Below, in pieces: positions 6,715 to 14,529 of a DNA stretch of 24,567 nt (the first letter of the stretch is position 1; the number at the start of each line of letters is the position of its first letter). The stretch spans positions 1 through 24,567 of the forward strand of contig JAVHVN010000020.1 of the NCBI GenBank assembly GCA_032160545.1, given 5' to 3'. A program made the translations under genes and the position numbers. Source of the DNA: DATGFB01 sp032160545. Lineage in GTDB: Bacteria; Actinomycetota; Actinomycetes; Mycobacteriales; Jatrophihabitantaceae. Below the pieces are notes generated by a model that saw only the letters and a program-made list of their open reading frames with translations, made no database searches and was not told the DNA's origin.

Positions 6715-8262
6715 ATGCCCCCTTCACGCTCGGCGCGGCTAGCTCTCGGCGCGCTCATCGGCGCCCTGTCGGCCGCGGTGACGCTCGGGGTCGGTGAGGT
6801 GGCGGCGGCGTTCGTGCGGCCGGAGGCATCGCCGGTGCTGGTCGTGGGCAACCGGTTCGTCGAGCTGACTCCCGAGTCCGTGAAGCGCTGGGCGATCCGC
6901 AACTTCGCAACGCAGGACAAGCACGTACTGCTCACCGGGATCTACGTGATCGTGGCGGTCTTCGCGCTCGCCGTCGGGGTGCTGGCCGTGCACCGGCTGT
7001 GGCTGGGCCTCGCGGGCGTCGGCGTGCTGGGAGCGATCGGCGTGTCCTCCGCGCTCACCGCGGCGGCCCATCGAGCAGGCGACGTGGTGCCCACGATCAT
7101 CGGCACCCTGACCGGTGCGGCTGCGCTGGTGGCGCTGGTACGGCTGCTCGACGCTTCCTCGCCGCGCGAGCCCGCCGGCGCGGCACCGCTCGGGCCGCAG
7201 CGGCGCCGGTTCCTGCAGGGCGGCGTCGCCGCGGCCGGTCTCGCGGCGCTGTCCGGGTTCGGCGGCCGGGCGGCCCAGCACGCCCGGTTCGACGTGTCGT
7301 CCGCCCGGGCGGCCGTCGTCCTGCCGCCCGCGTCCGGCCCGGTGCCCTCCGCCTCGGGGACCGATCTGGGCAGGAGCGGGCAGCCCTGGCAGACGCCGAA
7401 CGGGCAGTTCTACCGCATCGACACCGCCCTGAACGTCCCGCAGGTGAACCCGGACACCTGGTCGCTCCGCATCCACGGCATGGTCGATCGCGAGGTGACG
7501 CTCACGTACGCCGAGCTGCTCGAGCGCCCCTTGATCGATCGGTGGATCACGTTGTGCTGCGTGTCGAACGAGATCGGCGGCGACCTCGTGGGCAACGCGC
7601 TCTTCCGCGGTGCCCGCTTCGCGGACCTGCTGCGCGAAGCGGGCGTGCACCCCCAGGCGGACCAGTTGCTCATGACATCCGTGGACCGGATGACGATCGG
7701 CGCGCCGACCGCGGTCGTCATGGACGGTCGCGACGCGCTCGTCGCGGTAGGCATGAACGGCCAGCCGCTGCCGCTGCAGCACGGCTTCCCGGCCCGCATC
7801 GTCGTTCCGGGCCTGTACGGATACGTCTCGGCGTGCAAGTGGGTGGTCGACGTCGAGGCGACGACCTACGACGAGCAGAGCGCGTACTGGATCCAGGCCG
7901 GGTGGGATCGCCGCTCGAACGTCGAGGTGGCCTCACGCATCGACACCCCTGGCGCCGGTGCCACGCTCGCCGTCGGGCGCCCGGCAGCGATCGCCGGCGT
8001 CGCGTGGGACCAGCACGTCGGCGTCACCGGCGTCGAATTGCAGGTCGACGGGGGTGACTGGCTGCCGGCCCGGCTGGCGGCCGTGCCGTCGACGGACACC
8101 TGGCGGCAGTGGGTACTGGCCTGGACGCCCCCGCACCCGGGCTCCTACACCCTGCGCGTACGCGCGATAGACGGGCGCGGAAACCCGCAGGACGACAACG
8201 ATCGGGACGCCTTCCCGATGGGTGCCACCGGGCTGCACACGATCATGGTCCGCGCCCGCTGA
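6715..8262 (+). CDS. membrane-anchored molybdopterin-dependent oxidoreductase (sulfite oxidase/YedY-like)
   Basis: 515 residues starting at ATG 6715 (an in-frame GTG at 6712 is the alternative). The N-terminal 145 residues hold about four hydrophobic segments (near 10-35, 72-92, 95-118, 125-145). A twin-arginine-like motif RRRFLQGG (about 163-170) with a second hydrophobic stretch follows, so the catalytic part should be outside the membrane. The oxidoreductase domain (about 225-385) has the TLCCVSNEIGG motif; the second Cys (about 282) is the expected molybdenum ligand. The last 115 residues resemble the immunoglobulin-like Mo-co dimerisation domain of sulfite oxidases (VELQVDGGDW, GSYTLRVRAIDGRG). 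The physiological substrate is unknown; nitrate reductase or methionine-sulfoxide repair-type roles cannot be told apart by sequence. Confidence 0.88.
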   Translation: MPPSRSARLALGALIGALSAAVTLGVGEVAAAFVRPEASPVLVVGNRFVELTPESVKRWAIRNFATQDKHVLLTGIYVIVAVFALAVGVLAVHRLWLGLAGVGVLGAIGVSSALTAAAHRAGDVVPTIIGTLTGAAALVALVRLLDASSPREPAGAAPLGPQRRRFLQGGVAAAGLAALSGFGGRAAQHARFDVSSARAAVVLPPASGPVPSASGTDLGRSGQPWQTPNGQFYRIDTALNVPQVNPDTWSLRIHGMVDREVTLTYAELLERPLIDRWITLCCVSNEIGGDLVGNALFRGARFADLLREAGVHPQADQLLMTSVDRMTIGAPTAVVMDGRDALVAVGMNGQPLPLQHGFPARIVVPGLYGYVSACKWVVDVEATTYDEQSAYWIQAGWDRRSNVEVASRIDTPGAGATLAVGRPAAIAGVAWDQHVGVTGVELQVDGGDWLPARLAAVPSTDTWRQWVLAWTPPHPGSYTLRVRAIDGRGNPQDDNDRDAFPMGATGLHTIMVRAR

Positions 8263-8294
8263 ACCGAACCGCTCCCGAATTCGAATAGCAGGGT

Positions 8295-8729
8295 ATGAAC
8301 AAACCCACTCGATGGGCCCTGGCCGTCGTCGCGGCGGCCGGCCTGGTCGTCGACGCGTGGACGCACTTCGACCTGGCTCACCTCTACGACTTCAATCGCA
8401 CGAGCACGGTGAACGAGGGCGTGCTGTTCCGCGTCGAGGCGTCGCTCGCGATCGTCGCGGCCGTGTGGATCCTGGTGCGTCCGGGCTACCTCTCGGCGGC
8501 GTTCACCGTGCTCCTCGCCGGTGGCGGTGCGGCTCTGCTGGTCGTGTACCGCTACGTGGACGTCGGCAAGCTCGGTCCGCTGCCGAACATGCACGAGCCG
8601 ATCTGGTACCGCGAGAAGACCGTGTCGCTCATCGGCGAGCTGGTCGCGACCGCCGCTGCGCTCGTCCTGCTGGCCGCCTTGCCGGTCCTCAACCGGCGAA
8701 GGGCCGCCCGCACGGCCGTCAGTGCCTGA
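8295..8729 (+). CDS. conserved four-helix membrane protein
   Basis: 144 residues with four predicted membrane segments (about 6-24, 46-63, 67-88, 110-131). I recognise no characterised family. Between helices 1 and 2 is LYDFNRTSTVNEGVLFRVEA, and between 3 and 4 YRYVDVGKLGPLPNMHEPIWYREKT; both loops look conserved-type and contain His, Tyr and Trp residues. ATG 8295 starts 32 nt after the molybdopterin oxidoreductase, so co-transcription is likely, and it could be a partner subunit (inference). No strong Shine-Dalgarno is present, only AGCAGGG immediately upstream. Confidence 0.75.
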   Translation: MNKPTRWALAVVAAAGLVVDAWTHFDLAHLYDFNRTSTVNEGVLFRVEASLAIVAAVWILVRPGYLSAAFTVLLAGGGAALLVVYRYVDVGKLGPLPNMHEPIWYREKTVSLIGELVATAAALVLLAALPVLNRRRAARTAVSA

Positions 8730-8740
8730 CGTCCTCCGGT

Positions 8741-8746
8741 TACCCT
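8741..8746 (+). promoter_or_regulatory. -10 box (TACCCT) of a probable leaderless rhomboid transcript
   Basis: TACCCT is followed by 6 nt and then the GTG start at 8753. No Shine-Dalgarno with proper spacing and no clear -35 element. Confidence 0.45.
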
Positions 8747-8752
8747 GCCGAG

Positions 8753-9424
8753 GTGAGCCCGCGACGCCTGCCCGAGTGGGTTCCGGCGCGCCGGGACACC
8801 TCGGCCGACGGGCGTGAGCCGCCGTTCGACCCGGCCAGCTGGTCCGGCGCGCTGATCACCATGGGCGTGATCGCGGCGCTGCTGTGGATCGTCCAGATCG
8901 TCAACGCGGCGCACGACTACTCGTTCAACCGGTTCGGGTTGCAGCCGCGGCAGGTCGACGGGCTGTGGGGAGTCCTCACCGAACCGCTCCTGCACCGCAG
9001 CTACGGGCACATGTTCTCCGACACGCTGCCCCTTGTGGCGATCGGCTGGGCGCTGCTGCTGTCGGGGTTGCGTACCTGGCTCATCGTCACCGCGTCGGTT
9101 CTCGTCATCTCCGGTCTCGCCGCGTGGCTCGTGGCGCCGTCGGGCCTGGTCGTGGGCAGCAGCGCCCTGGTGTTCGGGTGGATGGCCTACCTGCTCGCAC
9201 GGGCCTACTTCTCTCGCAAGATCAAGTGGATCCTCACCGCCGTGCTCGTGCTGTTCTTCTTCGGCACCCTGCTCGCCAGCCTGCTCCCCTCGTTCGACTC
9301 GAACGTCCCGTGGCAGGTGCACGCCTGCGGATTCGGTGCCGGCATCGTCGTCGGCGCGTTGCTGCATCCTCGTGGGGCACGCCGCACCGGCTCGCGAGCC
9401 CCCCAGCGTCCGGTCGTATCCTGA
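8753..9424 (+). CDS. rhomboid family intramembrane serine protease
   Basis: 223 residues with six or so membrane segments, topology of a minimal bacterial rhomboid. The catalytic serine is expected at S137 in GLVVGSSALVFG (family GxSG; here the last position is Ala), and the catalytic histidine at H190 in QVHACGFGAGI. HRSYGHMFSDT (81-91) is the oxyanion-side His motif; Asp stands where Asn is common. The GTG at 8753 is chosen because the frame upstream (open to 8222) is the shadow of neighbouring genes and a TACCCT box sits 6 nt before it. Same place in the murI cluster as Rv1337 of M. tuberculosis (from memory). Substrates unknown. It ends 4 nt before murI. Confidence 0.88.
   Translation: MSPRRLPEWVPARRDTSADGREPPFDPASWSGALITMGVIAALLWIVQIVNAAHDYSFNRFGLQPRQVDGLWGVLTEPLLHRSYGHMFSDTLPLVAIGWALLLSGLRTWLIVTASVLVISGLAAWLVAPSGLVVGSSALVFGWMAYLLARAYFSRKIKWILTAVLVLFFFGTLLASLLPSFDSNVPWQVHACGFGAGIVVGALLHPRGARRTGSRAPQRPVVS
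9417..9422 (+). promoter_or_regulatory. -10 box (TATCCT) of a probable leaderless murI transcript
   Basis: TATCCT is followed by 6 nt and the GTG start of murI at 9429. It lies within the last codons and stop of the rhomboid gene, so murI may be transcribed both from here and by read-through. Confidence 0.45.
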
Positions 9425-9428
9425 CGCG

Positions 9429-10265
9429 GTGCCGAACCCGAGCCGCGACGCCGCCATCGGCATGGTCGATTCCGGCGTCGGTGGCCTGACCGTCGCGCGA
9501 GCCGTCCTGGACCAGCTTCCGCACGAGACGCTGCACTACATCGGAGACACCGCTCACAGCCCGTACGGCCCGAAGCCCATCGCCGAGGTGCGCGCGCACG
9601 CACTCGCACTGATGGACGAGCTGGTCGACAGCGGCGTCAAGGCGCTGGTGATCGCGTGCAACACCGCCAGCGCAGCCTGTCTGCGTGACGCCCGGGAACG
9701 GTACGACGTCCCCGTCGTCGAGGTGGTTCTGCCGGCCGTCCGGCGCGCGGTCGCCGCCACGCGGAACAACAAGATCGGCGTCATCGGGACGATCGGCACG
9801 ATCACCAGCGGCGCGTACCAGGACGCGCTGGCCACGGCTCCCGGGGTCGAGGTCGTCGCGGCCGCGTGCCCGAGGTTCGCCGAATTCGTCGAACGCGGCG
9901 TCACCAGCGGGCGGCAGCTGCTGGGTCTGGCCGAGTCCTATCTCGCGCCGCTGAACGCCGCCGGTGTCGACACGGTGGTGCTGGGGTGCACGCACTACCC
10001 GATGCTGACCGGGATGCTGTCGGTCGTGATGGGTGACGCAGTCACGCTGGTGTCGAGTGCAGAGGAGACCGCCAAGGACGTGTATCGCGTGCTGACCGCG
10101 GCCGACCTGCTGCGTGACGAGCAGGCGCCGCCGCCCCGGCACGTATTCCGCGCGACCGGCCCGTCCGATCCGTTCGCGAGGCTGAGCCGGCGCTTTCTCG
10201 GCCCGGATGTGATCAGCAGCCTCGGTGGTCAGCCGGCGGCCGCCCTGCTCGGTGGGATCGCGTGA
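9429..10265 (+). CDS. murI: glutamate racemase
   Basis: Interconverts L- and D-glutamate to supply D-Glu for peptidoglycan; cytoplasmic. The 278-residue protein has the two catalytic cysteines in their standard contexts, C77 (IACNTASA) and C187 (LGCTHYP), and the N-terminal DSGVGGLT loop (14-21) and GDTAHSPYG (39-47). GTG 9429 gives a normal N-terminus; the frame is open further upstream only through the rhomboid gene. Its stop overlaps the next gene start by 4 nt (GTGA at 10262), indicating translational coupling. Confidence 0.96.
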   Translation: MPNPSRDAAIGMVDSGVGGLTVARAVLDQLPHETLHYIGDTAHSPYGPKPIAEVRAHALALMDELVDSGVKALVIACNTASAACLRDARERYDVPVVEVVLPAVRRAVAATRNNKIGVIGTIGTITSGAYQDALATAPGVEVVAAACPRFAEFVERGVTSGRQLLGLAESYLAPLNAAGVDTVVLGCTHYPMLTGMLSVVMGDAVTLVSSAEETAKDVYRVLTAADLLRDEQAPPPRHVFRATGPSDPFARLSRRFLGPDVISSLGGQPAAALLGGIA

Positions 10266-11020
10266 AGCTCACCGTGCTGGGCTGCTCGGGGTCGATTCCG
10301 GGGCCGGACTCACCCGCCTCGAGCTACCTGCTCGAGGCGGAGGGCTACCGACTCGTGCTCGATCTGGGTCATGGCGCGTTCGGGGCGTTGCAGCGCTACG
10401 CCGAGCCCGCCGACATCGATGCGATCATCGTGACCCACCTGCACGCGGACCACTGCATCGATCTGACGGCCTACATCGTCGCCCTGCGCTACGGGGGCGG
10501 GGGGTTTCACGCCGGCACGCCCGAGGACCGCATCGCGCTCATCGGTCCGGCCGGCACGCGCGGCCGCCTCGAAGCGGCGTACGACCCGTACGCCCGCAAG
10601 CTCGGGCTGCACGAGCTCTTCGGCTTCTCGACGCCGACCGCGACCGAGCTGGGCCCGTTCCGCGTCTCGTACGCGACGATGAACCACCCCGTGCCCACGA
10701 CCGCGATCCGCGTCGAGTACGGCGGTCGGTCGCTTGTCTACTCAGGCGATACGGGCGTCTCGGACGAATTGGTAGCCCTCGCCGAGGGCGCGGACGTGCT
10801 GTTGTGCGAGGCGTCCTTCGGCCCCGACGACGAGTACGTTCCCGGGCTGCACCTGACCGGCCGGCAGGCCGGCGAGCACGCCGCGAATGCGGGCGTCGAG
10901 CGGCTCATCGTGACGCACGTCCCGCCATGGGTGTCGCGCGAACTCGTGGCCGGCGAGGCCGCAAGCGCGTTCGGCGGCGCCGTCGAGCTGGCCGAGGCTG
11001 ACAAGGAGTTCTCGATCTGA
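10262..11020 (+). CDS. MBL-fold metallo-hydrolase, Rv1339-like cyclic nucleotide phosphodiesterase
   Basis: 252-residue metallo-beta-lactamase-fold hydrolase. The metal site motif HLHADH is at 59-64, followed by NHPVPT near 142, the SGDTG Asp near 160 and a C-terminal THVPPW His near 219, so a two-metal site is complete. RNase Z-like short proteins share this pattern, but the position between murI and rph matches M. tuberculosis Rv1339, which was reported as an atypical class II cAMP phosphodiesterase (from memory). The start is GTG 10262, coupled to murI. cAMP hydrolysis here is inferred from synteny and family resemblance, not seen directly. Confidence 0.88.
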   Translation: MKLTVLGCSGSIPGPDSPASSYLLEAEGYRLVLDLGHGAFGALQRYAEPADIDAIIVTHLHADHCIDLTAYIVALRYGGGGFHAGTPEDRIALIGPAGTRGRLEAAYDPYARKLGLHELFGFSTPTATELGPFRVSYATMNHPVPTTAIRVEYGGRSLVYSGDTGVSDELVALAEGADVLLCEASFGPDDEYVPGLHLTGRQAGEHAANAGVERLIVTHVPPWVSRELVAGEAASAFGGAVELAEADKEFSI

Positions 11021-11036
11021 TGCTCTTCGGTCGCCG

Positions 11037-11441
11037 CTAACCCGCCAGGAAGCTCAACCGCACGGTGCGCACGGCGTTGTCGACGTTGGTGTCGAGCAGG
11101 CACACCGATTGCCAGGTGCCGAGCTGCATCCGTCCTGCGAGCACGGGCACGGTGATCGACGGGCTGACGAACGCGGGCAGCACGTGGTCGCGACCGTGCC
11201 CACGGGATCCGTGGGCGTGAACCCAGCGATCGTCGCGGGGGAGCAACTCGTCGACGGCCCGCAGCAGGTCGTCGTCGCTGCCCGCGCCGGTCTCGAGGAT
11301 CGCGAGCCCAGCGGTGGCGTGCGGCACGAACACGCTCAGCAGCCCGTCGTCGGCATCGGACAGGAACTGCTCGCAGTCGCGGGTCAGGTCGTGCACCTCG
11401 GGACGGCTGCCCGTCCGCACCTCGATGGTCTCACTGCGCAT
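11037..11441 (-). CDS. YjbQ / UPF0047 family protein
   Basis: 134-residue member of the YjbQ family (secondary thiamine-phosphate synthase-like fold; true function unsettled). Signatures seen are SVFVPHATAGLAILE with its conserved His, a central ...HGRDHVLPAF, and SITVPVLAGRMQLGTWQSVCL near the C-terminus. ATG 11441 is preferred, with GAGG just upstream on the minus strand; the frame remains open to 11759 but that part is the antisense of rph. It lies on the strand opposite to its neighbours: it ends 16 nt from the MBL-fold gene (convergent) and starts 51 nt from rph (divergent). Confidence 0.88.
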   Translation of the reverse strand: MRSETIEVRTGSRPEVHDLTRDCEQFLSDADDGLLSVFVPHATAGLAILETGAGSDDDLLRAVDELLPRDDRWVHAHGSRGHGRDHVLPAFVSPSITVPVLAGRMQLGTWQSVCLLDTNVDNAVRTVRLSFLAG

Positions 11442-11480
11442 GACCTCATCCTGCCCGCGAGTGGTGTCGGAGCCCGTCGT

Positions 11481-11486
11481 TAGGCT
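11481..11486 (+). promoter_or_regulatory. -10 box (TAGGCT) of a probable leaderless rph transcript
   Basis: TAGGCT is followed by 6 nt and the ATG of rph at 11493, in the 51-nt divergent gap with the YjbQ gene. No Shine-Dalgarno is seen. Confidence 0.5.
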
Positions 11487-11492
11487 CGACGT

Positions 11493-12215
11493 ATGCCTCG
11501 CCCCGACGGCCGTGCGCCCGATGAGCTCCGCCCGGTCACCATCACCCGCCAGTGGCAGAAGTACGCCGAGGGCTCCGCGTTGGTCGAGTTCGGTGACACC
11601 AAGGTGCTCTGTTCGGCGTCGGTGCAGCAGGGGGTGCCACGCTGGCGCAAGGGCAGTGGCCTCGGCTGGGTCACCGCCGAGTACGCGATGCTGCCGCGGG
11701 CCACGCTCACCCGCAACGACCGCGAGTCGGTCAAGGGCAGGATCGGCGGTCGCACCCACGAGATCTCGCGGCTGATCGGACGGTCGCTGCGCGCCGCGAT
11801 CGACCTTTCGGCGCTCGGTGAGAACTCCGTCTCCATCGACTGCGACGTGCTGCAGGCCGACGGGGGCACCCGCACTGCAGCCATCACCGGCGCGTACGTC
11901 GCGCTGGCTGATGCCGTTGCCTGGCTCGACAAGCGCGGCGCGCTGGCGCAGCCCGAGCCACTCGTCAACTCGGTCTCGGCCGTGTCGGTCGGGGTGATCG
12001 ACGGCGAGCCGCGCCTCGACCTGATGTACGACGAGGACGTCCGCGCCGAGACCGATATGAACGTCGTGCTCACCGGCGCCGGCGAGTTCGTCGAGGTGCA
12101 GGGCACCGCCGAGGGCGTGCCGTTCCGCCGTGACGAACTCGACACCTTGCTGGACCTGGCAGTCGAAGGCTGCGCGCAGCTCGACCGCATTCAGCAGCAG
12201 GCACTGGGCCGGTGA
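11493..12215 (+). CDS. rph: ribonuclease PH
   Basis: Phosphorolytic 3'-5' exoribonuclease that trims tRNA 3' ends and other RNAs; forms a hexameric ring. 240 residues, normal length. Signatures are PDGRAPDELRP at the N-terminus, RIGGRTHEISRLIGRSLRA (phosphate-binding Arg region), CDVLQADGGTRTAAITGA and LDLMYDEDVRAETDMNVV (catalytic/metal acidic residues). ATG 11493 follows a TAGGCT box with a 6-nt spacer. The stop overlaps rdgB by 4 nt (GTGA at 12212). Confidence 0.96.
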   Translation: MPRPDGRAPDELRPVTITRQWQKYAEGSALVEFGDTKVLCSASVQQGVPRWRKGSGLGWVTAEYAMLPRATLTRNDRESVKGRIGGRTHEISRLIGRSLRAAIDLSALGENSVSIDCDVLQADGGTRTAAITGAYVALADAVAWLDKRGALAQPEPLVNSVSAVSVGVIDGEPRLDLMYDEDVRAETDMNVVLTGAGEFVEVQGTAEGVPFRRDELDTLLDLAVEGCAQLDRIQQQALGR

Positions 12216-12847
12216 CGCGGCTCCTGCTTGCCAGTCGCAATCCGAAGAAGCTCGTCGAGTTGCGCCGCATTCTCGCCCCGGCGGTGCCAGGGCTCGAGGT
12301 CGTCGGGCTCGACGACGTGTCGCACTACGACGAGGTGCCCGAATCCGGAGCGACGTTCGCCGACAACGCCCTCATCAAGGCCCGCGAGGGCTACCTGCAC
12401 ACGGGCCTGCCTACGGTCGCCGACGACTCGGGGCTGACGGTCGACGCTCTCAACGGCATGCCGGGAGTGCTGTCGGCCCGATGGTCCGGCGGGCACGGTG
12501 ACGACAACGCCAACCTGCACTTGGTGCTGGGCCAGCTCGCCGACGTTCCCGACGAACGTCTCGGCGCCGCCTTCGTGTGTGCCGCCGCAGTGGTGGGCGA
12601 GGCGGGCGAGGTGGTCGTCGAGGGGCGCATGGACGGCCGGCTGGTCCGCGAACCGCGCGGCGCGAACGGCTTCGGCTACGACCCCATCTTCGTGCCCGAC
12701 GGCGTCGACGTCACCAGCGCCGAACTCGATTCCGAGACCAAGGACGCGATCAGCCACCGCGGCAAGGCATTGCGGCTGCTCGTTCCGCATCTCGCGGGCG
12801 CGGTGGGGCAGACCGCCCGGACCGATCTGACAGAGGAGCGGCAGTGA
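12212..12847 (+). CDS. rdgB: XTP/dITP pyrophosphatase (RdgB/HAM1 family)
   Basis: Removes non-canonical purine nucleotides (dITP, XTP) by hydrolysis to monophosphate and PPi. 211 residues. Family motifs are LLASRNPKKLVEL (6-18), ATFADNALIKA, VADDSGL with the catalytic Asp, LSARWSGG, NGFGYDPIF and SHRGKAL. The start is GTG 12212, overlapping the rph stop. Its own stop overlaps the next gene by 4 nt (GTGA at 12844), so rph-rdgB-alcohol dehydrogenase form a coupled set. The last roughly 20 residues are a variable tail. Confidence 0.96.
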   Translation: MTRLLLASRNPKKLVELRRILAPAVPGLEVVGLDDVSHYDEVPESGATFADNALIKAREGYLHTGLPTVADDSGLTVDALNGMPGVLSARWSGGHGDDNANLHLVLGQLADVPDERLGAAFVCAAAVVGEAGEVVVEGRMDGRLVREPRGANGFGYDPIFVPDGVDVTSAELDSETKDAISHRGKALRLLVPHLAGAVGQTARTDLTEERQ

Positions 12848-13905
12848 GCAGTACGACCGCATGGGCGGCGCGGGACGCGGCGAGCCCGTTGGCTCCGATC
12901 CGGATCGAGCGCCGGGATGTCGGTGACAGCGACGTGCGCATCGACGTTCGCTACTGCGGCATCTGCCATTCGGACGTGCACACCGCGCGCAACGAGTGGC
13001 ACGGCACGCGATACCCGTGCGTGCCGGGGCACGAGATCGTCGGGCGGGTGGCCGAGGTCGGGTCGGCAATCACGTCGGTCAGGGTCGGCGACCTCGTCGG
13101 CGTCGGCTGCATGGTCGACTCCTGCGGTGAGTGCGCCGAGTGCCGTGCAGGGTTGCAGAACTACTGCAGTAAGGGCGCCACGTTCACGTACAACAGCCTC
13201 GACAAACACGGCACGGCAGCGCGCACGTACGGCGGTTATTCCGGATCGATCGTGGTCGCCGAGGGCTTCGTGCTGCGCATCCCCGACGGGCTCGACCCAG
13301 CATCCGCCGCTCCGATCCTCTGCGCCGGCATCACGATGTACTCGCCGCTGCGTCATCACGGCGCCGGTCCTGGGACGAGGGTCGGCGTGGCGGGTTTCGG
13401 CGGCTTGGGTGGCATGGCCGTCAAGCTGGCGAAGGCGATGGGTGCCGAGGTGACAGTGTTGACCCGCTCCGATCGCAAGGCCGCGGACGCGCTCAAGGCG
13501 GGCGCGGACCACGTCGTCGTGATGTCCGAGGCGGGGCAGGTGCGCACGGCTGTCGGCAGCCTCGATCTCGTCCTCAGCACGATCCCGGTCAGTCACGACC
13601 TGAACCCGTACCTGACGCTGCTCACTCGCGACGGTGCCTACGTCGTGCTGGGAGCAATCGAGCCGTTGCGCGAGCCGGTGAACGGCGGCCTGCTGGTGAG
13701 TCGGCGGATCTCGGTCACCGGCTCGCTCATCGGCGGTGTCCCGGAGACGCAGGAGGTGCTCGACTTCTGCGCCGAGCACGGCATCGCTGCCGACGTCCAA
13801 CTGGTCGGCGTCGACGGCATCAACGACGCCTACGACCAGCTCGCCAGCGGCGACCCGGGTTACCGGTTCGTCATCGACATGAGCTCGCTCACTGCTCTGA
13901 GCTGA
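12844..13905 (+). CDS. zinc-dependent alcohol dehydrogenase (YahK/cinnamyl-alcohol type)
   Basis: 353-residue medium-chain NAD(P)-dependent dehydrogenase. Catalytic zinc ligands are C41 (YCGICHSD), H63 (PGHE) and C160 (PILCAG); structural zinc ligands are C94, C97, C100 and C108. The Rossmann loop is GFGGLGG (184-190). The overall pattern is that of the broad-specificity aldehyde reductase branch (E. coli YahK, yeast ADH6), usually NADPH-dependent; the physiological substrate cannot be read from sequence. GTG 12844 has AGGAG a few nt upstream and overlaps the rdgB stop. It converges on the STAS gene with a 6-nt gap and no terminator. Confidence 0.93.
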   Translation: MSSTTAWAARDAASPLAPIRIERRDVGDSDVRIDVRYCGICHSDVHTARNEWHGTRYPCVPGHEIVGRVAEVGSAITSVRVGDLVGVGCMVDSCGECAECRAGLQNYCSKGATFTYNSLDKHGTAARTYGGYSGSIVVAEGFVLRIPDGLDPASAAPILCAGITMYSPLRHHGAGPGTRVGVAGFGGLGGMAVKLAKAMGAEVTVLTRSDRKAADALKAGADHVVVMSEAGQVRTAVGSLDLVLSTIPVSHDLNPYLTLLTRDGAYVVLGAIEPLREPVNGGLLVSRRISVTGSLIGGVPETQEVLDFCAEHGIAADVQLVGVDGINDAYDQLASGDPGYRFVIDMSSLTALS

Positions 13906-13911
13906 GCGGCC

Positions 13912-14328
13912 TCAGGCGAACAGCGAGCGGACGGTGGCGCGGCCGTCGTCGTCGGGGGCGGGAGGCGGCTGCTCGGCCGCCGTGCTGCTGTCGAGCAGCC
14001 TGCTCGAGGAGAGCATCTCCATCAGGCGCGTGAGGTGGGGCGGCACCCGCGTGAACCGCAGCTCGCCGCCGGACAGGTCGAAGCGGGCGTGCACCCGTGC
14101 GAGCATGTGCAGCCCGCTGCCGTCGCAGAACGTGAGATCCGAGAAGTCGACACGCACGAACCGGCGCTCGTTGCGTAGTTCACCCTCGAGCGCCTCTTCG
14201 AGCAGGTTGCTACTGGCAAGGTCCAGCTCGCCGCGCACGCGCAGTCGGGACCGCGTGCCGGTCCAGAGGACGGGATCGACGGACAACAACGGCGCGTCCT
14301 CGTCGGAGGAGGTCTGGCACTGGGTCAT
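13912..14328 (-). CDS. STAS-domain protein (anti-sigma factor antagonist type)
   Basis: 138 residues; the STAS domain spans about 15-110. RVRGELDLASSNLLEEAL is the first strand-helix unit, and VDFSDLTFCDGSGLHMLARV contains the serine (S71 in DGSG) that is phosphorylated in SpoIIAA/RsbV proteins. A Pro/Asp-rich tail follows. The most likely role is partner-switching with an anti-sigma kinase, but no kinase or sigma gene is in the window, so it is an orphan here. ATG 14328 has GGAG upstream (7-8 nt spacer). The frame is open to 14499, but those residues lack domain character. Confidence 0.85.
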   Translation of the reverse strand: MTQCQTSSDEDAPLLSVDPVLWTGTRSRLRVRGELDLASSNLLEEALEGELRNERRFVRVDFSDLTFCDGSGLHMLARVHARFDLSGGELRFTRVPPHLTRLMEMLSSSRLLDSSTAAEQPPPAPDDDGRATVRSLFA

Positions 14329-14473
14329 CGACTGCTCCGGGAATTGGCGCGCGCAACGATGAGCGGTCGCCACGGGCCATCGGCCCGCCATTCCACTCGA
14401 TGAAGATCCGCTTGTTGACAACGGTAATCCGACCATACCTGCCGAACGAGCCGGATGCGTGAATCGGAATAAT

Positions 14474-14491
14474 GACGCCCCCTGAGGCGTC
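14474..14491. promoter_or_regulatory. inverted repeat in the STAS / aldo-keto reductase divergent gap
   Basis: GACGCC (14474-14479) and GGCGTC (14486-14491) are a perfect dyad with a 6-nt spacer, 39 nt before the aldo/keto reductase start. The 201-nt divergent region also has TTGACA at 14415-14420 within GTTGACAAC, but no well-spaced -10. The dyad could be an operator or a leader hairpin. Confidence 0.3.
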
Positions 14492-14529
14492 CTCGTCAAC
14501 GAACGTTCGCACGCTCTCGAGGAGTCCCG

